A program made the translations under genes and the position numbers. From HGM11788 sp964654945 (GTDB taxonomy: Bacteria > Bacillota > Clostridia > Lachnospirales > CAG-274), in contig CAZZLN010000004.1 of the NCBI GenBank assembly GCA_964654945.1, forward strand, positions 1 through 64,000: a stretch of DNA of 64,000 nucleotides, written 5' to 3'. This document shows positions 25,828 through 33,051 of this stretch, in pieces (position 1 is the stretch's first letter; each line of letters opens with the position of its first letter). The notes beneath the pieces were generated by a model. It had not been told where the DNA came from. It saw nothing but the letters and a program-made list of their open reading frames with translations, and searched no databases.

Positions 25828-27168
25828 CTATATAACTGTTTTAATCCATTTTTTTGCAACCATAACTCTGTATTCACTGAAAAACAGCTTAACCACTTCT
25901 TCAATATAAACCATTGAAAATGTTATATAAATAGGAAGTCCCAAATATCTAGAGCCTAAAAATGCCATAGGCACACCTATAAACCATACAGATAACGAAT
26001 CCAGCATAAGACCGTAAATTGTATCTCCGCCATTTCTTAAAATGCCTACAATATTTATATAGTTAAGAGTTTTTATTATAAGTCCAAAGCTTACTGTAAT
26101 AAGCATTTTTATAGCATAATCTCTGCCGGCATCACCTATTTCAAAAAGGCTGACAATTCCTTTAGACGCCGATAAAAGTATGACTGCCATTATTGCGGAA
26201 AACAAAACTGCTACAAAAGTGCATTTTTTTGCATAATCCTCTGCCCTTTTTGTGTCCTTGGCACCCAGAGCATTGCTTATTAATATGCCGCTTGATGCTC
26301 CTATACCCATTCCTGCAACTATAAACAAATTCTGAACTACACTTGCCACCTGAACCGATGCCTGAGCAACAGTACCGCTGTATTTATAGGCAATATTATA
26401 GGCAGTTGTTCCAAGTCCCCACATACCCTCATTCAGTAATACAGGGAGCGAAATTTTTGCATAATTTATCAAAAATGAGAAATTAACAGAAATATAATCT
26501 CTTAATCTGCCTGCAACTGGCAGCTTTCTTCCAAACACAACAGTCATAAGCACACAAAACTCTATTGACCTTGCACAAAGAGTTCCTAATGCAGCACCTG
26601 TGACACCCATATTCATTATAAATATAAAAATATAGTTAAATATTACATTGCACACAAGAGAAATAAATGTTGTAAGCATAGGAATTTTTGCATAGCCTGT
26701 TGCCTTTAAAGCAGCATTAAACGATGTGGTAACAGCAGTCAGAAAATAGCTGAAGCCAACAATTTTCAAATATTTGGCACCAAGAGCAATAACACTTTTA
26801 TCATTTGAATATATATTCATAACATTTTCGGAAAATACAAATGCAAAAATAAAAAATACAGCTGCATTTATAAGAGAAAGTATAAGTGCAATACCCAACA
26901 CCTTTTTTACGCCTTTTATATCTTCAGCACCCCAATACTGTCCCATAAATATTGAAGCACCGCTGCATATGCCAAAGCTGAAAAGTGTAAATATAAAAAA
27001 CACCTGATTACCAAGACTTACAGAACTTACACATTCAGCACCAAGTCTGCCTATCATAAATGTATCCATCATATTAATAGAAGAATTTAAAAGTTCATTT
27101 AATATTATAGGCAGAGCAAGGATATAAAGGTTTTTTAAAAATACCTTATCTTTAAACAAATTATTCAT
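25828..27168 (-). CDS. MATE-family multidrug/metabolite efflux protein
   Basis: A 446-residue protein with about 12 membrane helices in two homologous halves. The N-terminus LYILALPIILNELLNSSINMMDTFMIGRLG and the later LPVLLNEGMWGLG are MATE signatures. These Na+- or H+-coupled exporters remove cationic drugs or metabolites; the substrate is not predictable. It diverges from the SDR gene. Confidence 0.92.
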   Translation of the reverse strand: MNNLFKDKVFLKNLYILALPIILNELLNSSINMMDTFMIGRLGAECVSSVSLGNQVFFIFTLFSFGICSGASIFMGQYWGAEDIKGVKKVLGIALILSLINAAVFFIFAFVFSENVMNIYSNDKSVIALGAKYLKIVGFSYFLTAVTTSFNAALKATGYAKIPMLTTFISLVCNVIFNYIFIFIMNMGVTGAALGTLCARSIEFCVLMTVVFGRKLPVAGRLRDYISVNFSFLINYAKISLPVLLNEGMWGLGTTAYNIAYKYSGTVAQASVQVASVVQNLFIVAGMGIGASSGILISNALGAKDTKRAEDYAKKCTFVAVLFSAIMAVILLSASKGIVSLFEIGDAGRDYAIKMLITVSFGLIIKTLNYINIVGILRNGGDTIYGLMLDSLSVWFIGVPMAFLGSRYLGLPIYITFSMVYIEEVVKLFFSEYRVMVAKKWIKTVI

Positions 27169-27278
27169 TTTTTAAAAATCTCCTTGCTTTATTTCCTTTA
27201 CTAGGATATGATAACACTATAGGGTAAAAATTTCAATTACAGATTTATTAAATTTGTGTATAGTAAGAGGTGATATAT

Positions 27279-28016
27279 GTGATTGGAAACAAAACTGTAT
27301 TTGTAACCGGCTCATCAAGAGGTATAGGAAAGGCAATAGCAAGAGCCTTTGCAGTTGAGGGATATAATGTGGCAATAATGTGCAAAAACTCTAAAAAAGA
27401 GCTTCAGGAAACATATAATGAGCTTATTGAGCTTACTCCTGACGTGCTGGCACTTCAGGGAGATTTATCCGATTATGAATCAGCTCGTTTTGCATTAAAA
27501 AAAATAATCGATAAATTTGGGAATATTGACATTCTTGTAAACAATGCAGGAATATCCTACATAGGTCTTTTTAACACAATGAAACAAAGCCAGTGGCAGA
27601 AGGTTATGAAATGTAATGTTGATACTATGTTTAACTGCACTCATGCAGCATTACAGTATATGATAAAAAATCACAAAGGAAATATTATTAATATTTCTTC
27701 TATGTGGGGAAGTGTTGGAGCTTCCTGTGAGGCAGTTTATTCAGCATCAAAGGGTGCAGTAAATTCATTTACAAAAGCTCTGGCAAAGGAGCTTGCTCCA
27801 AGCAATATAAGAGTTAATGCAGTATCCTGCGGAGCTATTGATACAAGTATGAACAGCTTTTTATCTAAAAAAGAAAGACAAAACCTTGAAGATGAAATAC
27901 CTCTTGGAAGATTTGGAACAGTTGATGAAATTGCAAGTATGGTGTTGTATCTTGCAGGTGATGAAAGCAAATATATTACAGGTCAGATTATAGGAGTTGA
28001 CGGAGGTATGAGCTAA
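27279..28016 (+). CDS. Short-chain dehydrogenase/reductase (FabG-like)
   Basis: A 245-residue classical SDR: GSSRGIGKAIA cofactor motif near residues 10-20, LVNNAG, the catalytic Ser in INISSMWG, and YSASKGA (Tyr/Lys pair), ending in ITGQIIGVDGGMS. The GTG at 27279 lies after AGAGGTGA; another GTG at 27270 would overlap that site. It resembles 3-oxoacyl-ACP reductases, but no other fatty-acid gene is nearby, so the substrate remains open. Confidence 0.85.
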   Translation: MIGNKTVFVTGSSRGIGKAIARAFAVEGYNVAIMCKNSKKELQETYNELIELTPDVLALQGDLSDYESARFALKKIIDKFGNIDILVNNAGISYIGLFNTMKQSQWQKVMKCNVDTMFNCTHAALQYMIKNHKGNIINISSMWGSVGASCEAVYSASKGAVNSFTKALAKELAPSNIRVNAVSCGAIDTSMNSFLSKKERQNLEDEIPLGRFGTVDEIASMVLYLAGDESKYITGQIIGVDGGMS

Positions 28017-28028
28017 ACTCACACCTCC
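28002..28028. terminator. Hairpin at the SDR/DHHW convergence
   Basis: GGAGGT (28002-28007) and ACCTCC (28023-28028) with an inner GAG/CTC pairing span the stop codons of the two convergent genes. The following sequence is A/T-rich but lacks a clear T run, so termination efficiency is uncertain. Confidence 0.4.
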
Positions 28029-29128
28029 TAATATATTACATTTACTCCGGTGTCATTATCAATAGTATTCATATTATAAAGTATAAGAATATCCTCAATA
28101 TTTTTATGTTCATTACAGAACTGACTTATTGAGCCTTTATAGCTTCTCGGGTCAAAAACATAAATCTTTTTATAGTGGTTTACAAGAAATGGTATCATTG
28201 AATTAGCATAGCTGTCCTTTGCTATGGCAAGCTCTTTTTCTGTATCAATATCATTATTTGTAATTTCAATATAGCTATGGATATTGTCAAGAAAATAAGA
28301 ATATTTATCCTTTGTTTTAAGATATTTTTCCGAATAAAGAGAATTAAGTTCCACATTGTCATATATAATGCTAACATTTAATTTTTTATCATAAACCTTT
28401 ATACTGTCACTTTTTACGGAATAGTCATTAAGCTTTGAATATATCGTACCCTTAAAATCCTCCGAAACTGTTTTTATATTAAATTCGGATTTATCAAGAG
28501 GTTTAATTCCTTTTGCTCTGCAATAAGCCATATAGCCTATATATGCGCCATCTGTTGTCCAATGGTGGTCAAGTCTGTAGAACAATTGTTCATTGTCTTT
28601 TTCACTTATTAAATCATTATATATATCTATATTGTTTGTGCTTACACTATTGTATATTTTATTAATAACATCAAGCTGACTGTATGGTGATGCGTATTTC
28701 GGAAGTTTATCACTATAAACAGCAACAGCCGTAGGCACAAGGATTAAATCAGGCTTAACATTTGTATTTTTTTCAAATTTATTAAATGTATAAATAAGCT
28801 TTTCTGTATTTTTTGGCTTATCATAGTTTTCAATCAAAAAATCATCTTCACAAATATAAATATTGTTAATAAGCTTTTTACCTAAAAATATTTTTTCAAA
28901 ATTAGTCTTACAGCTCACAAAATAATCTCTGTAAGGGAAGTGGTCAGAAAGATAAGAAGTAAGCTCTGATGTAAAGCTTCCGTCAGTAATATTTTCAATA
29001 CTTATTTCAGGAAATTCCTGAAGCACTCTGTTTTCATTTTCAGAAAAATCCGATTTAGGCATAACTATAAAAGAAATTGTACCCAATAATACTATAGCAG
29101 TAATTATAATTGCAGTAAATTTATTCAT
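28028..29128 (-). CDS. DHHW-family protein (AlgX/SGNH-like)
   Basis: A 366-residue exported protein: an N-terminal membrane anchor (5-22), the FSENENRVLQEFP entry segment (28-40), DHFPYRDYF (62-70), and the family-defining DHHW at 187-190 in FYRLDHHWTTDGAYIGY. DHHW proteins are distant AlgJ/AlgX relatives and commonly follow MBOAT genes. A role in transferring or handling acyl groups on an exported polymer is inferred. It is the last gene of the galE-like operon, 14 bases after the MBOAT gene. Confidence 0.85.
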   Translation of the reverse strand: MNKFTAIIITAIVLLGTISFIVMPKSDFSENENRVLQEFPEISIENITDGSFTSELTSYLSDHFPYRDYFVSCKTNFEKIFLGKKLINNIYICEDDFLIENYDKPKNTEKLIYTFNKFEKNTNVKPDLILVPTAVAVYSDKLPKYASPYSQLDVINKIYNSVSTNNIDIYNDLISEKDNEQLFYRLDHHWTTDGAYIGYMAYCRAKGIKPLDKSEFNIKTVSEDFKGTIYSKLNDYSVKSDSIKVYDKKLNVSIIYDNVELNSLYSEKYLKTKDKYSYFLDNIHSYIEITNNDIDTEKELAIAKDSYANSMIPFLVNHYKKIYVFDPRSYKGSISQFCNEHKNIEDILILYNMNTIDNDTGVNVIY

Positions 29129-29142
29129 CGTGACGCCTCCTT

Positions 29143-30537
29143 TTAAAATCTGAAATACAAAAACGGATTATAGCTTGAGCTTACAAGATAAGCTGCAGAA
29201 AGTCCGAAGCCTAAAAAATAAAATAATGCACAGATTATTTTTCTTAAACAATTAAGTCCTTTGTATTCTATCTTTAAATGATATATTGGTGTTGAAAATA
29301 ATATACCTGCAATTAAAATTATTCCATTGTTAATTAAATCAAACACAAAACGATTGTCACAAATTATACCATTCGAATTTAAAAGCATTACAAAAAGATA
29401 ATCTGTCATAATACTAAAATCATCAATAGCAAAAACAGTAAAACCTATAATAACAATTATTAAGGTATAAATATGCCGTATAACCGACGGCAGTTTATTT
29501 ATAAAGCTGCCCCACACATATTTTTCAAGAACAAGAAGTATGCCGTAATATATGCCCCAAATTACAAAATTCCATGCAGCACCATGCCACAATCCGGTAA
29601 GTGTCCATACCACCATAATATTAAAAATATGCCTTGACACTTTACAGCGGTTTCCCCCAAGAGGAATATAAACATAATCTCTAAACCATGTAGAAAGAGA
29701 AATATGCCACCTTCTCCAAAACTCTGTTATTGATTTTGAAATATAGGGATAATTAAAGTTTTCGTTATAATCAAACCCCAGCATTTTACCCATACCAACT
29801 GCCATATCACCATAGCCGCTGAAATCAAAATAAAGCTGTAATGAAAATGCTATTGCACCAAGCCACGCAGAAGCCATTGAAAGCTCTGAAATATCACAAG
29901 CCTTTATACTTTCCCACAATAAGCCAATATTATTTGCAATAAGCACCTTTTTAAAAAGACCAAATAAAAATCTTTTAACACCGTAAATATAGCCGCTAAA
30001 GTTAATTTCTCTTTTTTTCATTTGCTCTGCAACAGTCTGAAATCTCACTATAGGACCTGCAATAAGCTGAGGGAACATAGAAACATATGTCATAAACACA
30101 AGAAGGCTTTTTTCTGACTTCTGACTCCCCTTATAAACATCAATTACATAGCTCATAATTTGAAATGTAAAAAAGCTTATGCCAATAGGCAGACCTATTT
30201 TAAGAGGCTTAATGTCTGCACCAAATATATTTATAATTGAAATTAAAAAATCAGCATACTTGAAAAAACCAAGTATGCCAATATTAATTAATACAGACAC
30301 ACAAAGAAACAAGCTCTTTTTATAGGGCTTGCCTGCTTTGTCAATCAGTATTCCGAATATATAGCCAAATACAGATGATAATATCATAAGAAAAATGTAT
30401 ACAGGCTCGCCCCAACCATAAAAGAGCAGACTGGCAATAAGCAATATAACATTTTTAACCTTAAAGGGCACAATATAATATATTATCAAAAATACAGGCA
30501 AAAAGAAAAACAAAAATTCAATACTGCTAAATATCAT
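29143..30537 (-). CDS. MBOAT-family O-acyltransferase (AlgI/DltB-like)
   Basis: A 464-residue polytopic membrane enzyme that passes acyl groups across the membrane. The AlgI-type signatures are FSGYGDMAVGMGKMLGF (239-255), FWRRWHISLSTWFRDYVYIP (273-292) and the catalytic His318 in LTGLWHGAAWNF. Length is standard. It overlaps the DUF4358 gene by four bases (ATGA) and precedes the DHHW gene, the usual acyltransferase and partner arrangement in Clostridia. Confidence 0.94.
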   Translation of the reverse strand: MIFSSIEFLFFFLPVFLIIYYIVPFKVKNVILLIASLLFYGWGEPVYIFLMILSSVFGYIFGILIDKAGKPYKKSLFLCVSVLINIGILGFFKYADFLISIINIFGADIKPLKIGLPIGISFFTFQIMSYVIDVYKGSQKSEKSLLVFMTYVSMFPQLIAGPIVRFQTVAEQMKKREINFSGYIYGVKRFLFGLFKKVLIANNIGLLWESIKACDISELSMASAWLGAIAFSLQLYFDFSGYGDMAVGMGKMLGFDYNENFNYPYISKSITEFWRRWHISLSTWFRDYVYIPLGGNRCKVSRHIFNIMVVWTLTGLWHGAAWNFVIWGIYYGILLVLEKYVWGSFINKLPSVIRHIYTLIIVIIGFTVFAIDDFSIMTDYLFVMLLNSNGIICDNRFVFDLINNGIILIAGILFSTPIYHLKIEYKGLNCLRKIICALFYFLGFGLSAAYLVSSSYNPFLYFRF

Positions 30538-31025
30538 ATACCTAATCCTTTTTCAATAGTTTCAGCCATTATTTCACTTTTATCCGAAATAACAACATAA
30601 AAGAAATTATCATTAAATTCCTTTTCGGTTTTTTCAATAATTTTAACCTGGTCAGGTAAATTATAATTTGTCATTTCATCTTTCTTCTGTGCAATAACAT
30701 TATTTATATTTTCCTCATAAGAGCTGATGTCAACACCATCTTTACCCTTAGCAATTATTATAGTTTCTGCTGATGTTGGACTTTCTGCCTGTGCAAAAAC
30801 ATATTCAGAGAAATCTTCAACATTAATTCCATAATAATTTTCTATAAGATTATCGTCAATCTTAACCATTTTTTCAGTTGAAAGTGCAGAAATAATATCA
30901 TAAATATCATTTACGCTTATATTTTCCATAGATTCAGCTACATTTGCCATTTCTTCCTTATTATCAGAACCGCAGCCTGTAAGCATTATCCCTGCCATAA
31001 CTAAAGCTAATAAAAACTTCTTCAT
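30534..31025 (-). CDS. DUF4358 lipoprotein
   Basis: A 163-residue predicted lipoprotein. Its signal peptide ends in LTGC, with the acylated Cys at residue 18. The mature part contains the DUF4358 pattern, with ENYYGINVEDFSEYVFAQAESPTSAETIIIAKGKDG near 62-97 and EKKxxM-like spacing after it. Function is unknown, but this domain is often found next to MBOAT and SGNH/DHHW genes in Clostridia. Four-base overlap with the MBOAT start. Confidence 0.88.
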   Translation of the reverse strand: MKKFLLALVMAGIMLTGCGSDNKEEMANVAESMENISVNDIYDIISALSTEKMVKIDDNLIENYYGINVEDFSEYVFAQAESPTSAETIIIAKGKDGVDISSYEENINNVIAQKKDEMTNYNLPDQVKIIEKTEKEFNDNFFYVVISDKSEIMAETIEKGLGI

Positions 31026-31042
31026 TTTAAAACTCCTTTATG

Positions 31043-31870
31043 TTAAAAATTAATTGCAGTTTCCTTTAAAAAATCCACCCAGATTTTATATGCTTCACTA
31101 TTTTGATGAATTCTGCCGTCACTTGCAAGCTCTGCCGGCAGATAACCTTTTTTATTTGAAAGCCTTGAAGGTAAATCAAGGTATGTAACTACCCATTCTG
31201 ATGAATGAGATTTAATATAATCGTTGAATGCTCTTATTCCGTTATTATTATAGGTATCCGTTTCTTTTCCCTCAACAAAATAAGTAACACCCATAATATA
31301 TATACCTGTGTCAGGGAGCTTTTCTCTTATTTGTTTAATTAATTTTTCGTATTTTTCTCCAACCTTTTCAGCTGATACACCATCAAGCTCATTTACGCCA
31401 AGATTAATAAATATCTTATCGGGATTAATTATTTCAAGATTTTCAATAAGCGGTCTTGATTCACCCTTATACATAATTGTTTTGCCATTTAATGCTGCAT
31501 CTACACCATAACTTGATGCTGCTAAAAATGTAAGATTTTTAACAAAATCCGGAACTTCATTATTTGACGCCGCAAAGGTTGCAAACCCGCTCATAATAGA
31601 ATCGCCTACAAATACCGTATTTTTATAAAATCTTTCAACCTGTTTTTCCTGTTCTGCACTTAGTACAAGAATTGTTGTTGTTTCAGTTTCTTCTTCTGAA
31701 ACAGTATCTGTTTTATTTTCAATATTATTATTTTCTTCACTGACAATATCAGCAGCCATCTTAGTATTATTATCTGTATTATCCTTTGTCATATCTATAA
31801 TTATGGAAAAGAACATAATAACAGCCATTATGGCTAAAAGTACATAAACTCTGCTTCCTCTGCTTCTCAT
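31043..31870 (-). CDS. SGNH/GDSL-family hydrolase, membrane anchored
   Basis: A 275-residue protein with a membrane segment at 7-26, a Thr/Glu-rich linker, and an SGNH domain. Block I is FVGDSIMSG with Ser91; FINLGVNELDG is block III; and Asp251 with His255 (SDGRIH) are near the end, spaced one residue wider than the usual DxxH. The start at 31870 follows AAAGGG. Such enzymes add or remove O-acetyl groups on surface glycans. It is 42 bases downstream of the GalE-like gene. Confidence 0.85.
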   Translation of the reverse strand: MRSRGSRVYVLLAIMAVIMFFSIIIDMTKDNTDNNTKMAADIVSEENNNIENKTDTVSEEETETTTILVLSAEQEKQVERFYKNTVFVGDSIMSGFATFAASNNEVPDFVKNLTFLAASSYGVDAALNGKTIMYKGESRPLIENLEIINPDKIFINLGVNELDGVSAEKVGEKYEKLIKQIREKLPDTGIYIMGVTYFVEGKETDTYNNNGIRAFNDYIKSHSSEWVVTYLDLPSRLSNKKGYLPAELASDGRIHQNSEAYKIWVDFLKETAINF

Positions 31871-31912
31871 AATATACCCTTTCCACACTCAATGTGAAAA
31901 GCCGCAGATTTA

Positions 31913-32902
31913 TTAAATATCATAATACTTTAACACATCAAATATAGCATCTTCGACAGTATACTGAGGTATCCAGTCTATAGTTCTTTTTGCAAGCCTT
32001 ATGCCTGCATAAGAACCTCCAATATCTCCCTGTCGTCTGTTTCCTACAATAGTATTAATTTTTTCACCTGTTACATTTTCAAAGGCAATAAGAAATTCTC
32101 TTACTGTAACATCTACACCTGAACCAATATTAAGAGAAAGATAATTTGAATATTCAGGACCTGCCTTTTTAATTGCCCCATCAAAATTAAGCACAGCCTT
32201 TACATTTGCCATAGCAAGGTCACGCACATGAATATAATCTCTTATGCAGGTGCCATCTCTGGTTTCCCAATCATCACCCATAATAACAAACCTTTTGCTT
32301 TCTCCAATCATAATTTTTACAAGCTTTTCAAGAAGATTTGAACCTGCCTTATAAGGCAAAGTTGTTCTCGTCTGAGGGTCGGCACCAATAGGATTGAAAT
32401 ATCTAAGGGCAATACATTTCATACCATAGGCATTACAAAAATCCTTTAAAATCATTTCTGTTATATATTTACTTCTTCCAAAAGGACTTCTTGGCTTCAA
32501 AGGAGAACGCTCTGTCACCAGATAACCCGGAACATCATCATATACAGAAGCTGTTGAAGCATATATAATCTTTTTTATATTATGCTCTTTAAGCTGATTA
32601 AAAAGCTCCATACTCTTTACAACATTCTGCAAATAAAATTCATAAGGGTGTTCAACTGAAGTAGCTACAGCAGAAATCATAGCACTATGAATTACAACTT
32701 CTATATCATTATGCTCATTCAGGATTTTTTCAACGGATTTTTTATCAGTAATATCAGCTTTATAAAAATAACACCCCGGCAGGCTGAATTTATCAGTACC
32801 CTCAGCACTATCTACAACAACAGTTTCAATATTATTATCTGATAAAGCATAACATATATTTCTTCCTAAATATCCTGCTCCCCCTGTAACTAAAACTTTC
32901 AT
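31913..32902 (-). CDS. GalE-like UDP-sugar epimerase with Phe at the catalytic Tyr position
   Basis: A 329-residue extended SDR resembling UDP-glucose 4-epimerase: GGAGYLGRN (7-14), YASTASVYDD, ALRYFNPIGA, a C-terminal RQGDIGGSYAGIRLAKRTI and EDAIFDVLKY. In classical GalE the catalytic pair is YxxxK. Here the motif is SPFGRSK, so Phe141 replaces Tyr while Lys145 is kept; the codon is TTT. Activity may be changed or lost. It is the first gene of an operon with SGNH, DUF4358, MBOAT and DHHW genes. Confidence 0.82.
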   Translation of the reverse strand: MKVLVTGGAGYLGRNICYALSDNNIETVVVDSAEGTDKFSLPGCYFYKADITDKKSVEKILNEHNDIEVVIHSAMISAVATSVEHPYEFYLQNVVKSMELFNQLKEHNIKKIIYASTASVYDDVPGYLVTERSPLKPRSPFGRSKYITEMILKDFCNAYGMKCIALRYFNPIGADPQTRTTLPYKAGSNLLEKLVKIMIGESKRFVIMGDDWETRDGTCIRDYIHVRDLAMANVKAVLNFDGAIKKAGPEYSNYLSLNIGSGVDVTVREFLIAFENVTGEKINTIVGNRRQGDIGGSYAGIRLAKRTIDWIPQYTVEDAIFDVLKYYDI

Positions 32903-32931
32903 AGAATTGCCTCCTTTGAAAATATAAATAT

Positions 32932-32960
32932 ATTGTACAGCAAAAAAATATAAAATTCAA
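32932..32960 (-). promoter_or_regulatory. Promoter of the GalE-like/acylation operon
   Basis: TTGAAT (-35, 32955-32960) and TACAAT (-10, 32932-32937) with a 17-base spacer, about 30 bases before the start codon. An AAAGGAGGC site follows. Confidence 0.65.
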
Positions 32961-33007
32961 TATAAAATTACAAAAAATAACATAATTATTGTACTGTTTT
33001 ATGGAAT

Positions 33008-33040
33008 GAAAAAAAGCAGGAATGAATATCACACCTGCTT
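33008..33040 (-). terminator. valS terminator
   Basis: AAGCAGG (33034-33040 on the complement) pairs with CCTGCTT (33014-33020 on the complement) and is followed by six T residues on the minus strand, immediately after the valS stop. Confidence 0.8.
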
Positions 33041-33051
33041 AAAATCATTTA

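Noticed and set aside
29143..32902. The acylation operon as an alginate or D-alanyl-lipoteichoic acid (dlt) system
   Set aside because: There is no dltA, dltC or dltD and no alginate polymerase gene; MBOAT similarity alone does not support either name.
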